Assembly: GCA_020636325.1 (NCBI GenBank)
Contig: JACJYC010000003.1
Span: 372,001 to 436,000, forward strand
Direction: 5' to 3'
Origin: Lewinellaceae bacterium
Lineage (GTDB): Bacteria > Bacteroidota > Bacteroidia > Chitinophagales > Saprospiraceae
Length of the DNA: 64,000 bases
Shown here one piece after another: positions 52,441 through 60,425 of the stretch. The first letter of the stretch is position 1. Each line of letters starts with the position of its first letter. The notes beneath the pieces are model-generated. The model searched no databases. It was not told where the DNA came from and worked only from the letters and a program-made list of their open reading frames with translations. The position numbers were made by a program, and so were the translations under genes.

Positions 52441-55041
52441 TCAGTTTCCAGCCGGCTTCACCATTTCCGAAAACGGACTTTCCGGCCAGAAGAATCCTTC
52501 AAACGGGTCGGGCTTTGAAGGATCAAAACCGCCGAAATCATCGGTTATGTATTTGGCCAGGTCCAGCTTTTGGCTTTTGATTTCCTGCACCACGCATTTG
52601 GCCAGTTCATAAGCGCCGTACGCGTTGAAATGGGTATTGTCCGCCAGCGGCTCCTTTTGATTGGGGTAGGTATTTGCCGGATAATGGACAAACGCCTTTT
52701 TTGAGTTTTCCACGCCCAACGCCTCATACAGCGCCTTGCTCATGGCGTTGAGGTCGATCAGCGGGATATGCTCTTTTGCGGCCAGTTGCCGCATGGCGTC
52801 CGGGTATGCCTCGAGCGTGTTCTCAATTTTGCCGTTTTCGTCGAACTTGCGCCGGTTGGTGGACGTCACCAGCACAGGAATACCGCCTTTTTTCCGGGTT
52901 TCCGCGATGAAGAACATCAATTCCTCCAGATACGTCGTGTAGGGATCCACATGATTGCCGCCGGGTTTCTGATCGTTGTGCGCAAACTCCATGAACAGGT
53001 AGTCGCCGGGCTTCATCACGCTCAATATTTTTTGCAGCCTGTTTTCTCTTCTGAAGGCTTTCAGGGTTTCTCCGGATTCGGCAAAATTGGCCACCGCGAT
53101 TTCCGGCTTCAGAAATCGGGTAAACATTTGCCCCCAGGATGCCCACGGTTCGTTTTCCTGGTCGGTGACGGTCGAATTGCCCGCCAGGAATATGACGGGC
53201 AGCTCATCGGCCTTTTCAATCGCTATGTAACGGATCGATGGATTCTTGCCGTTGAACTCAAGGTTCAGACTTTTATCCCAGTTCTTATAGGGCAGTTCCC
53301 GGTCTTTCAGCCGGATGCTTTCCGTGGCATTGATGCGGGGCGTCCGGACGTCCACAATGATGGTTTTAAGCGCCGTTTCTCCTTTTTTCAACGCTATATT
53401 TTCCAGCATCAACCGCCGCGATTCCGCTTTGACGGTAACGGCTGATTCTTTTTCCGGATTGCCGAGTGCAAGGGTGACCTTATACCGGCCCTCCGGCAGA
53501 TCAACATTGAAATAGAACGGCCCTTCCGAACTTAGTCCGTCGCTCAACAGCTCATCAGTTCCTGCTTGGGCAAAACCTTTTACAACACCGAGGGGAATGA
53601 GCCCATACCCGTTTTCTGCCGTATATAAATCCCGTTCCGCTATCCGGGTAAAGCCTTCTTTTACCTTGCCCGGACCGAAATCAAAGTTCCAGGTCTGGGG
53701 TTTGCTTTCCTGGTACAACATGGTCGCACTGTCATTGATGCGGATATCGTGGGTACGAACCAGCTCGATCATTTCCGCACCCGCCAACAGGACCGGACCA
53801 TACCCATGCGCAGCATAAACGTTAACCGGCCGGTAGTAATAAAAGGCGGGATCGAACCCCATTCCGGTTCCTACGCAGGTCCCTTCCACCTGACCCTTTT
53901 CGTTCACTTTACCGGCTACGGCATGCCAGGCCAGGCACACCATCGGCCCGTAGACTTTTCCGTCGACGTAGCCCCGGTTGATGGCCCGGGCAATGGAATA
54001 GGTGTATATGGCCGTTGCTGAGGTTTCAAGGTAGCTATCGTTCCGGTCGATCAGTTGATGCCAGAAACCGGTTCCGTCCTGGCAGGCGGCCAGACCGCGG
54101 ATATGCCGGCGCAACAGATCCAGGACCTGATCGCGGCCCGGGTGGTCGGCCGGCAAAACTTCCAGCAATTCCACCATGGTCATTAAAGCCCAGCCGTTCG
54201 CGCGCGCCCAGTGGAATTGCGGATGTTCTTCCATTTCCTGGATCCAGCCATGCATGAAAAGCCCTTTTTCGTAGTTGAACATGCGTTTGCTGAACTGGAG
54301 AACCTGCTTCACGGCATCGTCAAAATACTTCGGGTCTCCGCTGTAGCTGCCCATTTGAGCCAGCGCGGGCACACTCATGAACAGGTCGTCGAGCCAGATG
54401 GAATTGGGTTGCGGTCGGTTTCTGGCCAGGGTGCCGTCCTCCAGGCGAAATTGTTTCTCACTGATGTAGCGAATGTAATTGTCGATCACACCTTTTTGTA
54501 TATCGGCTTTTCCCGCTCTGGCCGCCTTGATCATGGCTGCGCAGATCGCTCCGCAATCGTCCAGTGCCTGCGGGTGCAGGGAATGTTTGAGCTGGAAATC
54601 CTTGCCTTCATGCTTTTCTTCAAAATCGGCGAAGGCAGCCAATGCATTCGCAAGAAAATTCAGCCGGTCGGTCACATAGGCCGAGTATTTCGCCTGACCG
54701 GTTTGTTCGGCCGCCAGCAGCATGCCTGCGTAGGTCACGCCCCACTCGTAGCTGTTGAGCCGGAAATCACCGGGCTTCATGATGCTGTTTTCATTGACCG
54801 ATGTGAGGTCTGAGATTTCTTTGCCGGATATTTTATCCACCAATTGCGGCGGGGTAACCTGAACCAGATAATCGTAAACACGGGTCAACACCTGTTCAAT
54901 GTCCTTCACTTCCGGCTTGCCGTAGCCATAGGGATAGGCCGGCTGCATCAGGTGCAGCGGCGTGGTCACGTCATTGATTTGCGCAATGCCGGCCGACCAC
55001 GCAACGAGAAAAAAGAAAAAGCACAAAAATCTTCGGTCCAT
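52441..55041 (-). CDS. Bifunctional GH105 unsaturated rhamnogalacturonyl hydrolase + CE12 (SGNH) acetylesterase
   Basis: 866 aa with signal peptide (MDRRFLCFFFFLVAWSAGIA). The GH105 (alpha/alpha)6 barrel covers about 25-390: 'SIWLDDLFMSVPALAQMG' holds the catalytic Asp region, with 'FHWARANGWALMTMVELLEV' and 'YLETSATAIYTYSIARAINR'. A linker beta domain follows. A SGNH/CE12 esterase covers about 612-840: block I 'FLAGNSTVTDQENEPWASWG', 'FMEFAHNDQKPG' and 'LADNTHFNAYGAYELAKC' with the catalytic Asp-His. The pair would deacetylate rhamnogalacturonan and remove the unsaturated galacturonyl end. Downstream of susCD, so part of a pectin utilisation locus; periplasmic. Confidence 0.9.
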   Translation of the reverse strand: MDRRFLCFFFFLVAWSAGIAQINDVTTPLHLMQPAYPYGYGKPEVKDIEQVLTRVYDYLVQVTPPQLVDKISGKEISDLTSVNENSIMKPGDFRLNSYEWGVTYAGMLLAAEQTGQAKYSAYVTDRLNFLANALAAFADFEEKHEGKDFQLKHSLHPQALDDCGAICAAMIKAARAGKADIQKGVIDNYIRYISEKQFRLEDGTLARNRPQPNSIWLDDLFMSVPALAQMGSYSGDPKYFDDAVKQVLQFSKRMFNYEKGLFMHGWIQEMEEHPQFHWARANGWALMTMVELLEVLPADHPGRDQVLDLLRRHIRGLAACQDGTGFWHQLIDRNDSYLETSATAIYTYSIARAINRGYVDGKVYGPMVCLAWHAVAGKVNEKGQVEGTCVGTGMGFDPAFYYYRPVNVYAAHGYGPVLLAGAEMIELVRTHDIRINDSATMLYQESKPQTWNFDFGPGKVKEGFTRIAERDLYTAENGYGLIPLGVVKGFAQAGTDELLSDGLSSEGPFYFNVDLPEGRYKVTLALGNPEKESAVTVKAESRRLMLENIALKKGETALKTIIVDVRTPRINATESIRLKDRELPYKNWDKSLNLEFNGKNPSIRYIAIEKADELPVIFLAGNSTVTDQENEPWASWGQMFTRFLKPEIAVANFAESGETLKAFRRENRLQKILSVMKPGDYLFMEFAHNDQKPGGNHVDPYTTYLEELMFFIAETRKKGGIPVLVTSTNRRKFDENGKIENTLEAYPDAMRQLAAKEHIPLIDLNAMSKALYEALGVENSKKAFVHYPANTYPNQKEPLADNTHFNAYGAYELAKCVVQEIKSQKLDLAKYITDDFGGFDPSKPDPFEGFFWPESPFSEMVKPAGN

Positions 55042-55103
55042 TTTTGATTGCGGATTGGTGGAAGTGAAGGCAGGTCGCCGGGCGAAGCCGGAAAAGGTGA
55101 GTG

Positions 55104-55139
55104 GGAGAGCGGGGGAAGGTAATGCCTCCCGCTCTCCCG
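55104..55139 (-). promoter_or_regulatory. Intercistronic stem-loop between susD and the GH105/CE12 gene
   Basis: An 11-base perfect inverted repeat, GGGAGAGCGGG (55104-55114) and CCCGCTCTCCC (55129-55139), with a 14-base loop in the 130-base gap. On the minus strand a weak T4 follows 6 bases later. It may attenuate read-through or stabilise the upstream susCD mRNA. Confidence 0.6.
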
Positions 55140-55171
55140 GTCGAAGAAGTCAAATCAATATGACGCGGTTC

Positions 55172-57118
55172 TTAGTACCCTGGATTCTGCATAGCCTGCT
55201 TTTCAGCCGGCGTCAGCGGGCGTCCTTCCGTGTAGATTGCATCCAGGAAGGTCTGAGGTATAGGCCTCAGGTTGTGGTAATCCTGGATGTTCGGCGCCGC
55301 CTCGGGGTTATAAGCGCGAGCCCTGGCTACCAGGGTTTTGGTGCGGCTTAAATCTTCCCAGCGGAGCCATTCACCGCAGAGTTCGCGGGTACGCTCATTC
55401 AGGACCAGACACAACATGCGGTCATAATTACTTGAATATCCGAGTTTGGCGATCACGGCTTCGTCTTCTGCCGGTAAAGCGGAAGCGCTGGTGATGGTCA
55501 GATCGGTTGAAGCTGTGGTCACCGGGATATTATTGGATTCATAATAAGAATTTTCATTCATGTATGAATTGTCGCTGGCCGGCTGGGAAAATGCGGAAGT
55601 AGGATAGGATTCAGCGCCGTCCATGTAGTACGAGCGGTCTTCTCCATCTTTGTAAGCTCCGCGGTTGCGAACCGTATTGATGTAATCCAGTGCCTCCGAG
55701 TACTTTTCCTGCCGGATTTTTGCCTCAGCTGCCATCAGATAGGTTTCGGCCGAACGCGCCAGGATTTCATCCCGCATGCCCCGGTTGTCATTGATGGCTG
55801 TGCGGTCCGATTCAAAGTGTTTTGATAAGGATGGAAACCTCGGGTTGGCCAGGAGGCCTACGCCGTCGGCGGCATGCGCTACAAATACGTGAGGGATGGT
55901 TTTGCCGTTGTACAAAATGCCGGGATCATTGTTGTTGATGGTCTTGGCAAAACGGTTGTCACTTGCCGAATTGATGATGTACAGGATGCCGAGATCCACA
56001 CCTGCGGTGTAGTTGGTTCCGCTGAAATCACCTCCTTTGTTTACCCTGTGTTTGGTCCTGAAGGTCTTCCAGAACCGGGAATCCTTGATATGGTCGAACA
56101 CATCATAGGTGAAATACGTGGGGGCCATCCGGCTGTACGGGCGCATTCCCGTAAGGTCGCGCTTCATCGTCGGGAGGTCGTCATAACGGGCGGTGAAGAA
56201 TACGTGACTCTGGTTGTACGTCTCAAGGACCGGATCGCGGCTGAAGGATGCGGACAGAATCATTTCGGGCAGCGATTCATTCGCGCCGTCAGGCTGGGTA
56301 TAATACCAAAGATCCTGGTAGTTGCCGGCAAGCGGGTGATGGCTGATGACTTCATTGGAAAGGGCCACGACCTGGTCCAGGTCGGCGCTTTTTGTAGCCG
56401 AGTTCCAGGAGTCGTTGATCTCGCTGGCGCGGGTCAGGTACGCTTTGGCCAGGAAATGGGCAGCGGCATCTTTGCTGATCTTATTGGGCGTACCTGCTGA
56501 ATTATCCAACAAGTCGTAGGCCTGTTTAAAATCGGAGATGACCTGTGCCAGCACCTCCTCCGCACTTGCGCGCGTGAATTCCAGTTCAACCGTAGTGCTT
56601 GGCGTCAACTTCAACGGAACGCCGCCGTATTGACGGACCAGTTTCAGGTAATTGAAAGCGCGAAGGAAATAGCCTTCTCCCAATGCCACGTTTTTGATGG
56701 CGGGATTGGTCGATTCAATATTGGTAGCTGATTCAATCAATTGGTTGGCCAGGCCGATGCCTACGTAAACATTGTCCCAGAATTCCTGCGCATTCGTTCT
56801 GGTGGTTACGATGATGGAACCAAAACGGCTGTCGTAATTGTTCCAGATATCATTGGTCTTGTCGCCGCCCAAATGAAACTCATCCGTACCGTAATTGGTG
56901 GTCCCGAATTGATATTCGGATGCAAACGGAGAGGAAAAGACCCGGTAATAGGCACCCACGGCCAATTCCTGGATGCCTTGTTCCGTATCATAAAACGAAT
57001 AGTCCCTTTCAGTCTTCAGGGTTTCGTCCAGAAAACTGTCCTTGACGCAGGAGGTCACGCTGATCATCAGCGCCAGAAGCGTCAATAAGATTAGATGAAA
57101 ATTTATATGTTTTTTCAT
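55172..57118 (-). CDS. SusD/RagB-family outer-membrane glycan-binding lipoprotein
   Basis: 648 aa from the ATG at 57118 (an ATG three codons upstream is open). Lipoprotein signal ending 'MISVTSC'. SusD features: 'FYDTEQGIQELAVGAYYRVF' near the N-terminus, TPR-like helices with 'GEGYFLRAFNYLKLVRQYGG' and 'VPLKLTPSTT', the C-terminal 'RSAETYLMAAEAKIRQEKYS' with 'ALDYINTVRNRGAY', and 'LNERTRELCGEWLRWEDLSR'. It caps the SusC pore and binds oligosaccharides. Lies 30 bases after the SusC gene; partner of the GH105/CE12 enzyme downstream. Confidence 0.95.
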   Translation of the reverse strand: MKKHINFHLILLTLLALMISVTSCVKDSFLDETLKTERDYSFYDTEQGIQELAVGAYYRVFSSPFASEYQFGTTNYGTDEFHLGGDKTNDIWNNYDSRFGSIIVTTRTNAQEFWDNVYVGIGLANQLIESATNIESTNPAIKNVALGEGYFLRAFNYLKLVRQYGGVPLKLTPSTTVELEFTRASAEEVLAQVISDFKQAYDLLDNSAGTPNKISKDAAAHFLAKAYLTRASEINDSWNSATKSADLDQVVALSNEVISHHPLAGNYQDLWYYTQPDGANESLPEMILSASFSRDPVLETYNQSHVFFTARYDDLPTMKRDLTGMRPYSRMAPTYFTYDVFDHIKDSRFWKTFRTKHRVNKGGDFSGTNYTAGVDLGILYIINSASDNRFAKTINNNDPGILYNGKTIPHVFVAHAADGVGLLANPRFPSLSKHFESDRTAINDNRGMRDEILARSAETYLMAAEAKIRQEKYSEALDYINTVRNRGAYKDGEDRSYYMDGAESYPTSAFSQPASDNSYMNENSYYESNNIPVTTASTDLTITSASALPAEDEAVIAKLGYSSNYDRMLCLVLNERTRELCGEWLRWEDLSRTKTLVARARAYNPEAAPNIQDYHNLRPIPQTFLDAIYTEGRPLTPAEKQAMQNPGY

Positions 57119-57148
57119 GATTTTCATTCTTTTAAGGCTGAGCTATGA

Positions 57149-60100
57149 TTAAAATTGGAGGTTTACGCCGGTCACAAAACCTCTGTTCGAAGCATGGTAC
57201 CTTACGTCCATGTCGATCCAGGGTACATTGTTGAAGACAAACCCCGGGTTCAACGCCTGAGCATAGATCCGCAATCTGGAAAGGCCGATCCTGCTGGAAA
57301 CGCTCGAAGGCAGGTTGTACCCCAGGGAAATATTCCGGATCTTCAGGAACGAACCGTCTTTGTACCCAAGGGAGCGGAAATATTCATCCCCAAAACCTTC
57401 GGAGTAGATGGGCTTCTGAAAATCGGAATTCGGATCCGCCTCGGTCCAATAATCCACCAATCTTTGATTATAGCGGCCTACAAGGCCTTCACCACCTGTA
57501 TTGTACAGGTATTTCATGCGGCCATATAAGAATATGGATAACTCAAAACCTTTGTAATTAAAGGTGTTCGTGATGCCCAGGATGTATTTCGGTATCGTGC
57601 TGCCGATAATGACCTGGTCGTTGTTCGCATCGATGACATAATCGCCGTTCTGGTCAACCGGGCGGACATTACCCGCAGTAAAGGTATGGCCGTTGTCGTT
57701 GAATTTGGCCATTTCGGCTGCATCCGATGCCTGCCAGATCCCGTTGGATTCATAACCGTAGATGACATCCTGGGACTGGCCGATGAACCATCCGTTATTG
57801 ATGTCGTCAAATTTGCCGTTGGCCAAAGAGACGATTTTGTTGTCCTGATAGGAAGCGTTCAAGGTAGTTGTCCACTCGAAACTCCGGCCTGAAACGTTGA
57901 TGGTGTTCAGGGTCAGGTCAACACCTTTGGATTGTGTCTCTCCGATGTTGGCAAACGTGTTGGTATAACCGGTAGTGGTCGGGATGGATTTTTGCACCAA
58001 CAGATCATTGGTGTTGGAGGTGTAAAAGTCCAAACTGCCGTAAATCTTTGATTTAACGATAGAGAAATCAAGCCCCACGTTGTACTGCGTGGTTTTTTCC
58101 CATCCCAGATCCTTGTTTGCCAGGGTGGTGACGTTCAGCTGTCCGGGTGTGGATACGCTGCCGAACGGATAGAAAATAGCGTCCAGCCTGCCCTTGGTGG
58201 AATAAGGGTTAATGGCTGCGTTACCCGTGACCCCGACGCCGACCCGCAGCTTCAACTGGTCGATCCAGTCCATGCCGTCCATAAAGGATTCCTGATCGAT
58301 GCGCCAGCCCAACGCTACGCTGGGAAAGAAATCCCACTTATTGCCTTCCGCCAATTGAGAGGCTCCGTCATACCGGCCTGATACGGTCAGCAGATATTTA
58401 TAATTGAAACTGTAGTTCAAACGCGCCATATAGGACAACAAGGACGATTCGACGATGCCGGAGCTCCAGCTTTTGAGGGAGCTGACAGCGCCCAATGCAT
58501 CCCATTTCTGGCTGGCCAGCGGAACGTTATCTGCCGAAATGAAACTGGATTCCGAGTTGAATTTGGTCTGACTCTGCAACAAGGTCAGGCCGAAATCGTG
58601 GTTCCCGGCGGTTTTATTATAGTACAGCAGGTTGTCGAGGGTATAGGACAAACGCTGCGATTTCTCCAATGAAGCGTAAGAGGAACCGTTCCTGATCACG
58701 GAAACGGCATCCAGGAAAATGCCGTCGCGCCAGTTCTCGATATCCGGACCGAAGTTGGTGCGGAATTTCAATCCGTCCAGTACAGGTATGATGGCGCCGA
58801 TGTCCAGTTGACCGTAAAAACTGCCGAAAGCCCGCATCGATGTGCGTTGGTCCTGCGATAATTTATCCTCGCCTATGATGGTTTTAACGGCAATATCACC
58901 GCCCGGATAGTCGATCCGGTTGCCCTCATCGTCATAAGGTACCGCATACTGGAAAATGGTGCGCGCGCTTTCGTACAATCCGTCCCTGACCGAAACCCCG
59001 ACGTTGCCCGAGGTGGATTGGCCGAATTCCTGCTTGCTGAAGGAACCGCTCATGGTACCGCCGAAGGAGAACCATTTGGTTGGTTTGATATCGATCCTGA
59101 GGATACCGTTATAGCGTTTGAAGTCTTGTCCTTTTACAACCCCGACATTATCCGTGTACCCGAACGAGCCGTAGGCGGTCATTTTATCCGTGCCGCCGCT
59201 TGCGCTCAGCGTATTCTGGGTAGTGACGCCCGTGCGGGTGACAAAATCGGTCCAATCCGTGGAAGTTACCTTGGAGGGATCCCAGGTGCCGCTTGCCCAA
59301 CCTTTTTTAATGTTGGCCAATGCAAACGCATCACCTGAAAAAATGGTTTCGTCACTTGCAAATGTCGGCTGGTCTCCTCTGGGGTAAACGGTTTGCCCGA
59401 CGATGTAATACCTGGCCCAACGGCGGTATTCAATGTACTCGGCCGCGTTCATCAAAGTCGAAAATTCATGAATCTTTTCAGTGGTTAGCGAAGAATTAAC
59501 CTCCAGGTGCATCTTGCCGGCCTTACCTTGTTTGGTGGTAATGAGCACCACGCCGTTGGCGCCGCGCGAGCCGTAAATGGCGGTGGCCGATGCATCTTTC
59601 AGAATGTCGATGGATTCGATGTCATTCGGGTTGAGGTTGTCAATGCCGCCAAGCGTCACATCATTGCCCGATGCGCTGACCACGCCGGTGACCAACGGAA
59701 TACCGTCCACAACATACAGCGGAGAGTTGGACGCCGTAAGGGAGCGGACACCGCGGATGGTAATGTTCCCAACGGTACCCGGCCGTTCGTTTGACGAGAT
59801 ATCCACACCGGCCGCTTTGCCCTGCATCGCTTCAACCACATTCCTTACCGGGCGGGAGGCCAGCTCTTCTGCACTGACATTCACCGTAGCGCCCGTTACA
59901 TCCGCTTTTCTTTGAACGCCGTAGCCGATGACCACAACTTCTCCGAGAATGGCGGAGTTTTCACTCAGGGCGATGGTGAAGGCAGATTGACTGCCTATCG
60001 GAATTTCCGTGGTTTCATAACCCGTATAGGAAATCACCAGAATTTCATCCGAATCGTCAATTTCCAGGCTGAAGGCCCCGTCCGCATCCGTAACAGTTCC

Positions 60101-60325
60101 CTTCGCAGTTCCTTTGACCAATACGTTCGCCCCGATCAGCGGTTCGTTCGCATTGTCTGTGACCACCCCTTTGATTACCCTGGGCGGGAGGTCTGGTCCC
60201 GGGTAAAAGGTATTGGCCTTCAGATTCGGAAAATTTAACAAGGCAAATACCCCCATCAACATGACCCTGAACAACAGGCCCTGTTTTGAAAGGCGATTTT
60301 TGTTAGCTCTCTTGCTTTTCATCAT
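57149..60325 (-). CDS. SusC/RagA-family TonB-linked outer-membrane importer
   Basis: 1058 aa. Signal region 'GLLFRVMLMGVFALLNFPNL'; carboxypeptidase-regulatory-like domain at about 50-125 ('IKGVVTDNANEPLIGANVLV'); SusC signature 'VVVIGYGVQRKADVTGATVN' before the plug; plug motifs 'DVSSxxRPG'-like 'VDISSNERPGTVGNITIRGV', 'SPLYVVDGIPLVTG' and 'SIDILKDASATAIYGSRGAN'; a 22-strand-type barrel ending in 'GVNLQF'. It imports oligosaccharides with SusD using TonB energy. First gene of the SusCD-GH105/CE12 unit; no adjacent regulator is seen in the window. Confidence 0.95.
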   Translation of the reverse strand: MMKSKRANKNRLSKQGLLFRVMLMGVFALLNFPNLKANTFYPGPDLPPRVIKGVVTDNANEPLIGANVLVKGTAKGTVTDADGAFSLEIDDSDEILVISYTGYETTEIPIGSQSAFTIALSENSAILGEVVVIGYGVQRKADVTGATVNVSAEELASRPVRNVVEAMQGKAAGVDISSNERPGTVGNITIRGVRSLTASNSPLYVVDGIPLVTGVVSASGNDVTLGGIDNLNPNDIESIDILKDASATAIYGSRGANGVVLITTKQGKAGKMHLEVNSSLTTEKIHEFSTLMNAAEYIEYRRWARYYIVGQTVYPRGDQPTFASDETIFSGDAFALANIKKGWASGTWDPSKVTSTDWTDFVTRTGVTTQNTLSASGGTDKMTAYGSFGYTDNVGVVKGQDFKRYNGILRIDIKPTKWFSFGGTMSGSFSKQEFGQSTSGNVGVSVRDGLYESARTIFQYAVPYDDEGNRIDYPGGDIAVKTIIGEDKLSQDQRTSMRAFGSFYGQLDIGAIIPVLDGLKFRTNFGPDIENWRDGIFLDAVSVIRNGSSYASLEKSQRLSYTLDNLLYYNKTAGNHDFGLTLLQSQTKFNSESSFISADNVPLASQKWDALGAVSSLKSWSSGIVESSLLSYMARLNYSFNYKYLLTVSGRYDGASQLAEGNKWDFFPSVALGWRIDQESFMDGMDWIDQLKLRVGVGVTGNAAINPYSTKGRLDAIFYPFGSVSTPGQLNVTTLANKDLGWEKTTQYNVGLDFSIVKSKIYGSLDFYTSNTNDLLVQKSIPTTTGYTNTFANIGETQSKGVDLTLNTINVSGRSFEWTTTLNASYQDNKIVSLANGKFDDINNGWFIGQSQDVIYGYESNGIWQASDAAEMAKFNDNGHTFTAGNVRPVDQNGDYVIDANNDQVIIGSTIPKYILGITNTFNYKGFELSIFLYGRMKYLYNTGGEGLVGRYNQRLVDYWTEADPNSDFQKPIYSEGFGDEYFRSLGYKDGSFLKIRNISLGYNLPSSVSSRIGLSRLRIYAQALNPGFVFNNVPWIDMDVRYHASNRGFVTGVNLQF

Positions 60326-60425
60326 TCAACAATTGAAATAAGGTTATCGTAATAGAGTAAGTTGGCTCAACATGTAGGGGTGTTGAAATGAAAATCCGGA
60401 ATAACACGAGTTTTAAAAGGGAAAA

